DNA from: Phycisphaerales bacterium
GTDB lineage: Bacteria > Planctomycetota > Phycisphaerae > Phycisphaerales > SM1A02
Length of the DNA: 64,000 nt
Direction of reading: 5' to 3'
Assembly: GCA_029246705.1 (NCBI GenBank)
Contig: JAQWMQ010000019.1
Coordinates: forward strand, 1 to 64,000
Below, in pieces: positions 18,588 through 26,851 of the stretch. The position numbers and the translations under genes are program-made. How positions within the stretch are numbered: the stretch's first letter is position 1; each line of letters opens with the position of its first letter. A model generated the notes under the pieces. It did no database searches, was not told the DNA's origin, and worked only from the letters and a program-made list of their open reading frames with translations.

Positions 18588-19310
18588 CTAGGGAAGCACC
18601 CTGATCCTGAGATTCCGGAACTCGACGGGGGAACCTTCCGATTCCAGGGCAAGGTAGCCGGTCGCCGGCGAACAGTCGCTGCCTCCGGATACTTCCGCCC
18701 CGTTCACCCACAGTCGGACCTCGCCGTTGATGGCGCGGATGTAGTAGTGATTCCATTCACCGACACCCTTGCTCCGGTTTTCGGTGGGGAAGCTGCGTCG
18801 CCCGTTGGGGGCGGCGGGCGGAAACGGCTTCATGGTCGAGCCACCGACCGGAAAGACGTCGCCGTGGCAGGTGAACCAGTTCGCGGGGTTGCCGCCCTTC
18901 TCGTAGGCGGCCTTGTACCCGAGGTCGAGCACCTGGACCTCGATGCCCTCCGGAAGCCCGGGCCCCTTCAGGCGATCCATCGATTCGATCGGGGACCACA
19001 GGAAGATGCCGGAGTTGCCCGCATCACGCATGTGGCGCCACTCGCAGACCATCTCGAAGTTGGTGTAGGGCTGGACCGAACGCGTCACGCCGACCGGAGT
19101 ACCGGTGCACTTGACCGAATCACCATCCCAGGCCCAGGTGTCGTCGTGGCAGTTGACGTTGACGAAGTCATCCGTGCCGAGCGAACGCCAGCCCTCGCCA
19201 CGCCCATCGACCACCGCCTGGGACGGTGTCGCCTCCCGAGCATCATCCTGTTGCCCTGAGGCAGGAAGAGGAACCAACAAGGCGAGAGTCAGCGGGAGGA
19301 CCATGTTCAT
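18588..19310 (-). CDS. Secreted DUF1080 (3-keto-disaccharide hydrolase) domain protein
   Basis: A 240-residue exported protein. It has a signal peptide (MNMVLPLTLALLVPLPASG) and one DUF1080 beta-jellyroll domain. Motifs typical of the family are GWRSLGTDDFVN, WAWDGDSVKCTG, FEMVCEWRH, GNSGIFLW, GIEVQVLD, GEWNHYYI and GYLALESEGSPVEFRNLRI. DUF1080 proteins are abundant in Planctomycetes; some are 3-keto-glucoside hydrolases acting after oxidation by exported oxidoreductases. The start could be ATG 19310 or 19304. It is followed at once by the acetyltransferase start and lies 26 bp downstream of the GAPDH stop, so gap-DUF1080-GNAT-epimerase may be one transcript. Confidence 0.85.
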   Translation of the reverse strand: MNMVLPLTLALLVPLPASGQQDDAREATPSQAVVDGRGEGWRSLGTDDFVNVNCHDDTWAWDGDSVKCTGTPVGVTRSVQPYTNFEMVCEWRHMRDAGNSGIFLWSPIESMDRLKGPGLPEGIEVQVLDLGYKAAYEKGGNPANWFTCHGDVFPVGGSTMKPFPPAAPNGRRSFPTENRSKGVGEWNHYYIRAINGEVRLWVNGAEVSGGSDCSPATGYLALESEGSPVEFRNLRIRVLP

Positions 19311-19336
19311 CGGTGTGCTTTCTGCAGGAGTGCGAG

Positions 19337-20359
19337 TCAGGCGATGCCGTCTCCGGAACCCATCATCCGGATCATGTCGATGCACCGGTTGGAATAGCCG
19401 GCTTCGTTGTCGTACCAGCTCACGATCTTGAAGAAGTGGTCGTTCAGCTCGATCCCGGCCGCGGCGTCGAAGATCGACGAGTGCGGGTCACCGATGAAGT
19501 CACTGGAGACGACCTGCTCGTCGGTGTAGGCGAGAGCACCCGACATCGGTCCCTCGGCTGCAGCCTTCATCGCCGCGTTGATCTCGGCAAGCGAGGTGCT
19601 CTTGGCGGTCTTGAAGGTGAGGTCGACGCAGGAGACGTTCGCGGTGGGCACCCGGAAGGCCATGCCGGTGAGTCGACCCTTCACCTCGGGGATGCAGAGC
19701 GCGACCGCCTTGGCGGCGCCGGTCGAGGAGGGGATGATGTTCATGTAGGCGTTGCGACCACCGCGCCAGTCCTTCTTGCTCGGACCATCCTGGGTCGGCT
19801 GCGTGGCAGTCGCCGCATGCACGGTCGTCATCAGGCCTTCCTCGAAACCAAAGCTGTCGAGGATCACCTTGGTGACCGGCGCCAGGCAGTTCGTGGTGCA
19901 GCTGGCGTTGGAGATGATGGTGTCGGTGGCAGGGTCGTACTGATCGTGGTTGACCTTGTAGACGAGGGTCTTGACCTCGTCCGGGGTCTTGGTCGGCGCG
20001 GAGATCAGGACACGCCTGGCTCCGGCGGCGAGATGCTTCGCGGCGTCGGGACCAGCGGTGAAGAGACCGGTCGACTCGAGCACGTAGTCGGCACCGAGGT
20101 CGGCCCAGGGCAGGTTCGACGGGTCGCGTTCACTGGTGCAGCGGGTGGAGTGCCCCTCGCAGCTGAGCGCACCCTCCGAAGCGGTGACCGTTTTCTCGAA
20201 ACGACCATGAACGGTGTCACGTTCGACGAGATAGGCAAGGTTGTCGGAGGAGACGAGATCATTGATGCCGACGATGTCGATCCCTCCCTGGCGCATTGCC
20301 GCGCGGTAGAAGAGGCGTCCGATCCGACCGAATCCGTTGATGCCGACCTTGATGGCCAC
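19337..20359 (-). CDS. gap: Glyceraldehyde-3-phosphate dehydrogenase, type I
   Basis: A 340-residue glycolytic enzyme that oxidises glyceraldehyde-3-phosphate with NAD and phosphate. It shows INGFGRIGR (nucleotide loop), GINDL with the Asp that selects NAD over NADP, the active-site block [13 protein letters not shown] (nucleophile Cys ~154), [12 protein letters not shown], the phosphate-site SSTGAAKAV, and the C-terminal [11 protein letters not shown]. The correct start is GTG 20359: AGGAGA lies exactly 6 nt upstream and the protein then begins with the family-typical [10 protein letters not shown]. An upstream in-frame extension to 20455 is non-homologous. It probably leads the operon with the DUF1080 gene. 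Confidence 0.97.
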   Translation of the reverse strand: MAIKVGINGFGRIGRLFYRAAMRQGGIDIVGINDLVSSDNLAYLVERDTVHGRFEKTVTASEGALSCEGHSTRCTSERDPSNLPWADLGADYVLESTGLFTAGPDAAKHLAAGARRVLISAPTKTPDEVKTLVYKVNHDQYDPATDTIISNASCTTNCLAPVTKVILDSFGFEEGLMTTVHAATATQPTQDGPSKKDWRGGRNAYMNIIPSSTGAAKAVALCIPEVKGRLTGMAFRVPTANVSCVDLTFKTAKSTSLAEINAAMKAAAEGPMSGALAYTDEQVVSSDFIGDPHSSIFDAAAGIELNDHFFKIVSWYDNEAGYSNRCIDMIRMMGSGDGIA

Positions 20360-20429
20360 GATGAATCTCCTGGGTGAGGTGAACGTTTCGAGGGTGAATC
20401 GCCAAGGGTAGAGCGCGCAGGATACGGGT

Positions 20430-21278
20430 TCAACCGGTAGGGCGGCGAGGATCATGCCGATGGCGGTCCTGAGCCGCCTGACGGCGTATCACGAGGTCCT
20501 GTAAGCCGGGCCAGAGCGTGAAGAGCGCACTGGCGAAGCGGACCAGCCAGCTCGTCCAGACTTCCGAACGAGGTGACCGGAGGCATTTCACCACTGCCCG
20601 GGCGACACGTTCCGGAGGCTGGACGAAGGCCTTGGGGGCGTGATCAGGAACGGTCGAACCACCGGGTTCGAAGCCGGATCGCTCGGCGCTGACCTCGAAG
20701 AACTCGGTCCGCGTGGTGACCGGATGCACCGAGGAGACCTCGATGCCGTGCGCGGCCAGTTCGTGTCGCATCGAACGGGCGACCATCGCCTGGGAGGCCT
20801 TGGTCGCGGCGTAGACCCCGTAGTAGGCCATGGTGAACTTGGAGAGGCAGCTGGAGCAGAGCAGCAGATGTCCCCCACGCTCCGCATCCATCCAACGATG
20901 TGCGGCCTCCCGGCAGAGTGCGACCGAGGCGAAGAAGTTCACTTCGAACATCGTGCGAAGGTCCTCCTCGGTCATGGCGGTGAAGGGCATTTCGGTTCCA
21001 TAGCCGGCGTTCGCGAAGACCGCATCAAAGCCGCCGAAACTCCGGACCGCCTCATCGAGGAGATCCGTCACGTTGGATTCGTCGGTGACATCCCCCACCA
21101 CGATCGCCGCTTCACCGCCGGCATCACGAACCCGGCGCGCGACATCCTCGAGTCGGTCGGCACGACGAGCACCAAGCACCACCTTCATCCCGGCCCGGGC
21201 ACATTCGACCGCGGTTGCAGCCCCGATGCCGGAGCTGGCGCCGGTTATGACGATCACCTTGCCTGACAAGTCTCGCAT
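20430..21278 (-). CDS. Short-chain dehydrogenase/reductase (SDR)
   Basis: A 282-residue classical SDR. It has the nucleotide loop [12 protein letters not shown] (~residues 11-22), DVTDESN for the adenine ring, FANAGYG (NAG motif), and the catalytic triad elements Ser (LLLCSS) and YAATK (YxxxK). Arg residues after beta-2 (GARRADR) suggest NADP preference. The C-terminus is hydrophobic and basic ([22 protein letters not shown]), which could allow membrane association. The substrate is unknown. The aldose epimerase gene in the same direction ends or begins 14 bp away, so the two are likely co-transcribed. Confidence 0.88.
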   Translation of the reverse strand: MRDLSGKVIVITGASSGIGAATAVECARAGMKVVLGARRADRLEDVARRVRDAGGEAAIVVGDVTDESNVTDLLDEAVRSFGGFDAVFANAGYGTEMPFTAMTEEDLRTMFEVNFFASVALCREAAHRWMDAERGGHLLLCSSCLSKFTMAYYGVYAATKASQAMVARSMRHELAAHGIEVSSVHPVTTRTEFFEVSAERSGFEPGGSTVPDHAPKAFVQPPERVARAVVKCLRSPRSEVWTSWLVRFASALFTLWPGLQDLVIRRQAAQDRHRHDPRRPTG

Positions 21279-21292
21279 GAAACAAAGGCTCC

Positions 21293-22174
21293 TCAGGGAG
21301 TCACGGACAATTCGAAGGACGCTTCGAAACGTTCACCGGGTGCGACGGTCGGATGATCACGACCATCTGAAAGCGCGGCGACCGGACCGGTCATCGGTTC
21401 GATGCACGCGAAGTCACCATCGGCCGGAGAGTAGAGCTGGATGAAACCCCAGTGCCGATCCATGCGGACCCGAATGGTCGACCCGGGTCCCTCGAGTGCG
21501 AACCCGGACTCGCGGTCGGGTCGCCGGTAGAGGTCATCGAAGGCACGCCCCTTGAGTGACCCGCTGTACTCGGCCGGCGCATCAGTGGAAAGCGCACCGT
21601 CGCTTTCTCGCAGCGGAAGCCCTTGGTCGTCGAGATGGACATGCTCGAGTTCGGGCAGTTTCAGGCTCAGCTGGTCGTGCGTCGCACCCGGGATGGCAAG
21701 ATAAGGATGCCAGCCGAAGGAGATCGGCACGGAATCGTTTCCGTTGGCCTCGACCACCGTGGTGGCACGGAGGGTTCCGGGGCCGACCTCGAAGGTCACT
21801 TCCAACCGATGCGCATGCGGAAACAGTGCCATCAGGTCCGAGTGCTCGGCCCAGTCGAGCACCGCCGTGGCACGCTGCGACTCGACCCGGACGTCGGTCC
21901 AGTCCGCGAAGCGCAGGAGGAAGCCGTGGCAGGGCAGTCCGTTGTCCCGTTTCACTTCAGGGTGATTCGGCCAGGGGTCTGATCGGAGTCGGTTCGCATA
22001 GGGGTAGAGCAAGGGCACCCCACCGGTCTTGGGCTTCGAACGGAATTCCGCCTCGGGCACCGGCAGATGGAGGTGCTCGACCTCCCCGACACGCCATGAG
22101 AGGCAGCAGAAGCCGGAATCGGGTGCGATTCTTGCATGGGTGCCGCAATCGGTGGTGAGCTGGATATCGTCCAT
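21293..22174 (-). CDS. Aldose 1-epimerase (galactose mutarotase) family protein
   Basis: A 293-residue beta-sandwich protein of the mutarotase family, catalysing alpha/beta anomer interconversion of aldoses or sugar phosphates. Recognisable positions are GGVPLLYPYANRL (substrate Arg), LPCHGFLLR (catalytic His), SFGWHPYLAIPG (second His motif) and the C-terminal GFIQLYSPADGDFACIEPMTGP (catalytic Glu). ATG 22174 was chosen because homology starts there. The frame is accidentally open for about 680 more codons upstream, but that stretch is antisense to BtpA and the aminotransferase and does not look like a protein. It is divergent from the BtpA operon with a 51-bp gap. Confidence 0.88.
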   Translation of the reverse strand: MDDIQLTTDCGTHARIAPDSGFCCLSWRVGEVEHLHLPVPEAEFRSKPKTGGVPLLYPYANRLRSDPWPNHPEVKRDNGLPCHGFLLRFADWTDVRVESQRATAVLDWAEHSDLMALFPHAHRLEVTFEVGPGTLRATTVVEANGNDSVPISFGWHPYLAIPGATHDQLSLKLPELEHVHLDDQGLPLRESDGALSTDAPAEYSGSLKGRAFDDLYRRPDRESGFALEGPGSTIRVRMDRHWGFIQLYSPADGDFACIEPMTGPVAALSDGRDHPTVAPGERFEASFELSVTP

Positions 22175-22225
22175 GTCCGCACCGTACACTCTTGACTGGA
22201 TTCCGGCCCGGAGCTCTCCTGAATC

Positions 22226-23068
22226 ATGAACAATGAAGACCTCGAAAAGACGGTCATCGACCGTACCAGGACCCTCTTCGGACGCCACCGAGCACTGGTG
22301 GGCATGGTCCACGTGGGTGCGCTTCCGGGCACCCCTCGTCACAAGAGAGCCCTCGACGGTCTGCTTGCCGCCGCTGCAGCCGATGCAGAGCTGCTTCACG
22401 AAGCGGGCTTCGACGCGCTCATCGTGGAGAACATGCACGACCTCCCCTACCTCAGGCGCAGGGTCGGACCGGAGATCGTCGCATCGATGAGCATCCTGGT
22501 GCGAGCGATCCGGGAGACCGTCGACCTGCCCGTCGGGGTCCAGGTCCTGGCCGGAGCCAACCAGGAGGCGCTTGCGGTGGCACATGCCGCGGGAGCGTCG
22601 TTCATCCGCGCGGAAGGTTTCTCCTACGCATCGGTCGCCGACGAGGGACTCCTCGAGGAGGCCGATGCCGGGCCACTGCTCCGCTATCGGCGCATGATCG
22701 GCGCCGATGACGTTGCCATCATCGCGGACGTGCACAAGAAGCATTCCGCGCACGCCATCACCTCGGACGTCACCCTCGAGGAACAGGTCTCGACCGCTGA
22801 ATTCATGGGCGCCGATGGCGTGGTGATCACCGGCAGTGCGACCGGAAGTCCGACCGACATCAACCACCTCGCCCGCGCATCCGGCCGGAGCAATCTCCCG
22901 GTCATCGTGGGATCGGGTGCTGATCCGGATTCGATCGGATCGTTGCTGCGGGATGCCGATGCGGTCATCGTCGGAAGTTCGATCAAGGTCGAGGGCCGAT
23001 GGTCGAATCCGGTGGACGAAGGACGAGCACAGGCACTGGTCGAAGCCGCCCGCAGGGATCATCCCTGA
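22226..23068 (+). CDS. BtpA/SgcQ-family protein
   Basis: A 280-residue TIM-barrel protein of the BtpA family: GMVHVGALPGTP at the N-terminus, EAGFDALIVENMHD, GVQVLAGANQEALAVA, FIRAEGFSYASV, ADVHKKHSAH, ADGVVITGSATG and IVGSGADPDSI are the family blocks. BtpA was linked to photosystem I stability in cyanobacteria, but homologues in non-photosynthetic bacteria are of unknown enzymatic role, perhaps in sugar or nucleoside metabolism. It opens a rightward operon with aminotransferase, pantothenate kinase and GTPase genes, 18 bp before the next start. Confidence 0.85.
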   Translation: MNNEDLEKTVIDRTRTLFGRHRALVGMVHVGALPGTPRHKRALDGLLAAAAADAELLHEAGFDALIVENMHDLPYLRRRVGPEIVASMSILVRAIRETVDLPVGVQVLAGANQEALAVAHAAGASFIRAEGFSYASVADEGLLEEADAGPLLRYRRMIGADDVAIIADVHKKHSAHAITSDVTLEEQVSTAEFMGADGVVITGSATGSPTDINHLARASGRSNLPVIVGSGADPDSIGSLLRDADAVIVGSSIKVEGRWSNPVDEGRAQALVEAARRDHP

Positions 23069-23086
23069 TCGCGTACCATCAAGGCC

Positions 23087-23968
23087 ATGAGCAGCGAGCG
23101 AATACTGACCTGGGTCAACGGTGAGATCCACGATCCCGCTGATGCGAAAATCAGCATCTTCGACCGCGGTTTTCTCTTCGGTGATTCGGTGTACGAGCTG
23201 ACGCGATTCTTCGACGGCGAAGGCGTGGGTTTCGACCTGCACGTCGAAAGACTGGAGCGCAGCATGTCGGAAGCCGGCATCACCGGCTTCAACGCTTCCG
23301 ACTATCGATCGATCTCCTCGGACCTGATGCAGGCTCTCGAGATCAGGGACGCCTGCATCTACATCCAGGTCACCAGGGGCGTGCAGATGCCGCGCCGTCA
23401 TCTCCCGGAACCCAACCTCCGCCCCACCGTCATCGCCATCGCGACCCCGAGTGCATCGTTGTCGGAATGCATCGAACCACAGAGGATCCCGGTCGCGATC
23501 ATGCCCGACCAAAGGCGAGACCGATGCGACATCAAGGCGACGAGCCTGCTCGACAACGTGATGATGTCGATGCTGGCGTACGAGCAGGATGCCGAGGAAC
23601 CGATTCTCCACCGGGACGGCGTGCTCACGGAAGGCGCCACCTCGAACGTCTTCATCGTGCAGGACGGTCGCCTGCTGACCCCCGAACTGCACGACCCAAG
23701 GCCGATACTCGAGGGCGTGACCCGGCGGCTGGTGCGCGAGGCGGCGGCAGGGCTGGGACTGCCGGTGAGCGAACAGACGATCAGCGTCGAGGCATTCAGA
23801 TCCGCTGACGAGGCCTTCGTCAGCTCCAGCAGGCGGCTGGTGGGGGCGATCACCTCGATAGACGGGACACCAGTTGCAGGTGGCGGCCCGGGGGCGGTTA
23901 CCATGGGACTCTTCAATGAACTGCGCCGACGAATCGGCGCTCGGGAAGGCTCCGCTCGGATTCACTGA
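23087..23968 (+). CDS. Class IV (branched-chain/D-amino-acid type) aminotransferase
   Basis: A 293-residue fold-type IV PLP enzyme. It shows WVNGEIHDP, SIFDRGFLFGDSVYE (family signature), FDLHVERLERS, the PLP-binding Lys in CDIKATSLLDNV, EGATSNVF and EAFRSADEAFVSSS. The family includes D-alanine, branched-chain and 4-amino-4-deoxychorismate enzymes. The DIK-T-LL-NV block is closest to D-amino-acid transaminase, but substrate assignment from the sequence alone is unsafe. It lies between btpA and coaX in the same operon. A weak AAGG is only 2 nt before the ATG. Confidence 0.85.
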   Translation: MSSERILTWVNGEIHDPADAKISIFDRGFLFGDSVYELTRFFDGEGVGFDLHVERLERSMSEAGITGFNASDYRSISSDLMQALEIRDACIYIQVTRGVQMPRRHLPEPNLRPTVIAIATPSASLSECIEPQRIPVAIMPDQRRDRCDIKATSLLDNVMMSMLAYEQDAEEPILHRDGVLTEGATSNVFIVQDGRLLTPELHDPRPILEGVTRRLVREAAAGLGLPVSEQTISVEAFRSADEAFVSSSRRLVGAITSIDGTPVAGGGPGAVTMGLFNELRRRIGAREGSARIH

Positions 23969-24011
23969 CCGGATACCTGACCACGACTTCCAACGGAGCA
24001 GCCAGCACACC

Positions 24012-24800
24012 ATGTCGACTCTCGCACTCATCGCAATCGCCGTCGGCAACACGCGGACCCACGTCGCGCTCTTCAACAACGACGAGCTCGAACAGTGCAC
24101 GCACATCGACAACGAGGACCGAGCCCGCGTCGTCGAGCTGGTGACCTCCAGCTGGAAGGCAAGTGCCGATTCCGAACGCCGGGCGATCGCGGTTTCCAGC
24201 GTGAACGAACCGGTTTCCAAGGCACTCTGTTCGGTGATCGAGGACCAGATCGGCGAGGAGGTCTATCGCATCGGCCAGGACCTTCCGGTTCCGATCACGA
24301 TGGCGCTTGACCCGGAAGCCACCCCGGGAATGGACAGGCTCCTCAACGCGGCTGCCGCCTGGAGCACCCTCAAGCAGGCCTGCGTGGTCATCGATGCGGG
24401 GACGGCGGTCACCATCGACTTCATAGACGGCGAAGGCACCTTTCACGGCGGCGTCATCGCGCCGGGGGCACAGATGCAGCTTGATGCGTTGCATTCCAGC
24501 ACCGAGAACCTGCCGGAAATCGATTTCTCCGCTCCAAAGGGAGAACCGTACGGTCGCAACACCGCCTCGGCGATGCAGCGCGGTGTCTATCACGGCATTC
24601 GCGGACTGGTCTGGCGGATGATCGAGGAATTCGCGACCGCCTACGAGGCATTCCCACTGGTGGTGGCGACCGGCGGGGATGCACCGGCGCTGTTCGAAGG
24701 TGATGAACTGATCAACCGCATGGTCCCCGATCTGGAACTGCGTGGAATCGCCGTTTCGGTTCGCCATGCGCTCACCGAGAACATCGATGCAGACGAATGA
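24012..24800 (+). CDS. coaX: Type III pantothenate kinase with an altered first motif
   Basis: A 262-residue ASKHA-fold kinase that would phosphorylate pantothenate in CoA synthesis. Matching blocks are TPGMDRLLNA (GxDR, ~106-112), VVIDAGTAVTIDF (DxGTAxT, D128), GGVIAPG and VVATGGDAP. The first ATP-loop motif, normally DxGNT, reads AVGNT here (Ala10 replaces the Asp). This residue is conserved across the family, so activity may be changed or the metal site re-organised. ATG 24012 is placed where similarity starts; the frame is open upstream into the aminotransferase gene. The stop overlaps the following GTPase start by 4 bp. Confidence 0.85.
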   Translation: MSTLALIAIAVGNTRTHVALFNNDELEQCTHIDNEDRARVVELVTSSWKASADSERRAIAVSSVNEPVSKALCSVIEDQIGEEVYRIGQDLPVPITMALDPEATPGMDRLLNAAAAWSTLKQACVVIDAGTAVTIDFIDGEGTFHGGVIAPGAQMQLDALHSSTENLPEIDFSAPKGEPYGRNTASAMQRGVYHGIRGLVWRMIEEFATAYEAFPLVVATGGDAPALFEGDELINRMVPDLELRGIAVSVRHALTENIDADE

Positions 24801-25789
24801 GCGATGACGCACCGGCAGTGAAGGCCTGGTGGGCAACCACACCACTCTCCGGCGCGATCGGGATCCTCCACCTCGAGGGCGATTGCCCCCCCATTCTCCA
24901 GAAGCTCACCGGGACGGTTCCTGCGCCCGGGTCGACTGCCCTGGCATCACTGGCCTCGGTCGACCGGGGTCTCGTGGCCAGGCCCACCGAGAGCTCCGCA
25001 CTGCTGATGCCCCATGGTGGCCCACAGATTCGCCGGCGACTGAGCGAGGCGGTTCTCGATGCGGGTGCGGTGTTCATCGATCCGAGTCATCTTGATCCGC
25101 GAAAGGCATGGCCTGAAGCGCGGAACCTCGTGGAAGCGTGCATGCTGGAATCGCTGACCCGGACCTCGAGTCCGCTGGGGATCGACCTCCTGATGAAACA
25201 ACCCAGACTGCATGCCATCGCCCGAAGCGAAGGCTGGCGTCCGGATGACTTCGATCGCACTCGAGCCTCGACGCTCTCCGCCCTCATCGACCCCCCACTG
25301 GTGGCGATCGTGGGCGCACCGAACGTCGGGAAGAGTTCACTGCTCAATCGGCTGGCCGGAAGGGAAGTGGCGATCACCGCGGACCTCGCCGGAACCACCC
25401 GGGATGCGGTCACATCGCGAGTCGTACTGGACGGCCTGGCCTGCGATCTCGTGGACCTGCCAGGCGAACGAACGAGTGACGACCCGATCGAACAGCATGC
25501 GATTCGCCTCGCCCGCGGCTTCCTTCGCGAGGCATCCCTGCTGATCGGGGTGGTGGAACCGGATCATCCGGAACCACCGGCACTCGAACGAGCTCCGGAT
25601 CTGCTGGTGACGAACAAGACAGACCTCGGGAGTCCGTCCACCGAGATCGGGGTCAGTGCCCGCACCGGCCAGGGGATCCCAGAGTTCGTTCGGACCCTGC
25701 GACATCGCCTCGTGCCGGAGGAGGCACTGCTGGGTTCGGGAAGACCGTGGCTCTTCGACCCGGCACTGGATGCCGATGAGGTCGACTGA
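24797..25789 (+). CDS. Short MnmE-like GTPase lacking the C-terminal CxGK
   Basis: A 330-residue protein resembling MnmE (TrmE), the tRNA-wobble-uridine GTPase of ~450 residues. Residues ~10-95 resemble its folate-binding N-domain (ATTPLSGAIGILHLEG; MPHGGPQIRRRL). A shortened helical part follows, then a G domain: G1 GAPNVGKSS (~173-181), G2 GTTRD, G3 DLPGE (usually DTAG), G4 NKTD and G5 SA. The G domain ends near 305 and only ~25 residues follow, so the second half of the helical domain and the catalytic CxGK motif are missing. It may be a divergent sole MnmE or a paralogue with another task. ATGA overlap couples it to coaX. Confidence 0.8.
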   Translation: MSDDAPAVKAWWATTPLSGAIGILHLEGDCPPILQKLTGTVPAPGSTALASLASVDRGLVARPTESSALLMPHGGPQIRRRLSEAVLDAGAVFIDPSHLDPRKAWPEARNLVEACMLESLTRTSSPLGIDLLMKQPRLHAIARSEGWRPDDFDRTRASTLSALIDPPLVAIVGAPNVGKSSLLNRLAGREVAITADLAGTTRDAVTSRVVLDGLACDLVDLPGERTSDDPIEQHAIRLARGFLREASLLIGVVEPDHPEPPALERAPDLLVTNKTDLGSPSTEIGVSARTGQGIPEFVRTLRHRLVPEEALLGSGRPWLFDPALDADEVD

Positions 25790-25798
25790 ACGTCAGCG

Positions 25799-26578
25799 TC
25801 AGAGCCCGACGATCGAGTAGCCGCTGTCGACATAGAGCACCTGCCCGGTGACTCCGCGGGAAAGATCACTCAGCAGCCACGCGGCGGAGTCCCCCACGTC
25901 TGCCCCCGTGATGTTGCGCTGCAGCGGTGACTTCTTCTCGACCCAGTCGAGGATCTCGGAGAACCCACCCACCGCCATGGAACTCATGGTGCGAAGCGGG
26001 CCACCCGAGATCACGTTGGCACGGATGTTCTTCGCCCCAAGCTCGAGGGCGAGGTAGCGGTTGGTCGCCTCGAGGGCGGCCTTGGCGACCCCCATGACGT
26101 TGTACCCGGGTACGGCCTTCTCAGCACCGTAGTAACTCATGGCTATCACCGAACCACCATCTGGCATGATCTCCGAAGCGCGATTGGCCATCGCGGCGTA
26201 GGTATAGGCGGAGATGTCCATCGCCTGGGTGTAGACCTCGCGGGGCGTCTTCGTGAACTTGCCCTCCTGCAGCCATTCCCTGTCGGCGAATGCGATCGAA
26301 TGCACGAGGAAGTCGATCTTGCCGAACTCCGAACCGATTCGATCAAAGACGGCGTCGAGATCCTCATCGCTGGAGGCATCGAGCGGACAGAGCCACGGGT
26401 CTTCGACTCCAAGCGCGCTGACCGCCTTGCCGCAACGGCGAGCCATCTTGTCACCCGGCAAGTGGGTGAAGAGGCATTCCGCACCTTCTCGAATGAGACT
26501 TTCCGCGATTGAATAGGCGAAGGATCGATCGTTTGCGATACCGACGACCAGACCACGCTTTCCGTCCATCATGCCCAT
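25799..26578 (-). CDS. fabI: Enoyl-[acyl-carrier-protein] reductase (NADH)
   Basis: A 259-residue FabI that reduces trans-2-enoyl-ACP in the last step of type II fatty acid elongation. It shows VVGIANDRSFAYSIA (divergent SDR loop typical of FabI), SIAFADRE, and the catalytic YxxxxxxK in VPGYNVMGVAKAAL (Tyr159, Lys166). ANVISGGPLRTMSS and the C-terminal YVDSGYSIVG also fit FabI rather than FabL or FabV. ATG 26578 is preferred because GGAGA lies 6 nt upstream; a second ATG follows at 26572. It is a single-gene unit divergent from the tRNA-Arg gene, with a palindrome between them. Confidence 0.95.
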   Translation of the reverse strand: MGMMDGKRGLVVGIANDRSFAYSIAESLIREGAECLFTHLPGDKMARRCGKAVSALGVEDPWLCPLDASSDEDLDAVFDRIGSEFGKIDFLVHSIAFADREWLQEGKFTKTPREVYTQAMDISAYTYAAMANRASEIMPDGGSVIAMSYYGAEKAVPGYNVMGVAKAALEATNRYLALELGAKNIRANVISGGPLRTMSSMAVGGFSEILDWVEKKSPLQRNITGADVGDSAAWLLSDLSRGVTGQVLYVDSGYSIVGL

Positions 26579-26637
26579 GGCAGTTCTCCAGCTAGAGGAA
26601 GGGAAGAGGGTACCCGAGATGCCTTCTCGAAGGGCAG

Positions 26638-26651
26638 CTGACAGGTGTCAG
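26638..26651. promoter_or_regulatory. Palindrome CTGACA-N2-TGTCAG between fabI and tRNA-Arg, possible operator
   Basis: Two 6-bp arms are perfect inverted repeats with a 2-bp centre. It lies 60 bp upstream of the fabI start and 56 bp upstream of the tRNA. The position suits a transcription-factor site for fabI, but no known regulator was matched. Confidence 0.35.
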
Positions 26652-26681
26652 GGCGGAAAAGCAGCAGGCCGCCGGCTTCGC

Positions 26682-26687
26682 TACAAT
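26682..26687 (+). promoter_or_regulatory. -10 box of the tRNA-Arg promoter
   Basis: TACAAT differs from TATAAT at one base and would start transcription about 14 nt before the tRNA. No good -35 box is seen 16-18 bp upstream. Confidence 0.5.
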
Positions 26688-26706
26688 TCCAAGCTGTCCA
26701 AGCGCT

Positions 26707-26780
26707 GCGCGCGTAGCTCAACTGGATAGAGCATCGGCCTTCGAAGCCGAGGGTTGGGGGTTCGAGTCCCTCCGCGCGTG
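26707..26780 (+). tRNA. tRNA-Arg, anticodon TCG
   Basis: A full cloverleaf can be drawn. The acceptor stem pairs GCGCGCG (26707-26713) with CGCGCGT, with a G-U at the first pair. The D arm is GCTC/GAGC with loop AACTGGATA. The anticodon arm is TCGGC-CTTCGAA-GCCGA with anticodon TCG at 26741-26743. The T arm is GGGGG-TTCGAGT-CCCTC. The discriminator base is G and the 3' CCA is not encoded. It reads CGA-type codons for arginine. A -10 box precedes it and a strong terminator hairpin follows 6 bp later. Confidence 0.95.
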
Positions 26781-26786
26781 CTGAAG

Positions 26787-26818
26787 AAAGCGCCACCTGC
26801 TCCTGCAGGTGGCGCTTT
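26787..26818. terminator. Strong hairpin terminator after tRNA-Arg, probably bidirectional
   Basis: A 14-bp perfect stem (AAAGCGCCACCTGC with its complement) and a TCCT loop end in TTT on the + strand. By symmetry there is a short T run on the minus strand as well. It can stop the tRNA transcript and also the leftward dockerin-type gene that ends at 26852. Confidence 0.85.
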
Positions 26819-26851
26819 CCATTGAATCAATGAGTCGGGGAACCGGCACAT

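Noticed and set aside
22175-24220. Long leftward open frame continuing about 680 codons upstream of the aldose epimerase
   Set aside because: It is antisense to the BtpA and aminotransferase genes, has low-complexity His/Asp/Arg-rich sequence and no domains. It results from the GC-rich codon bias of the genes opposite.
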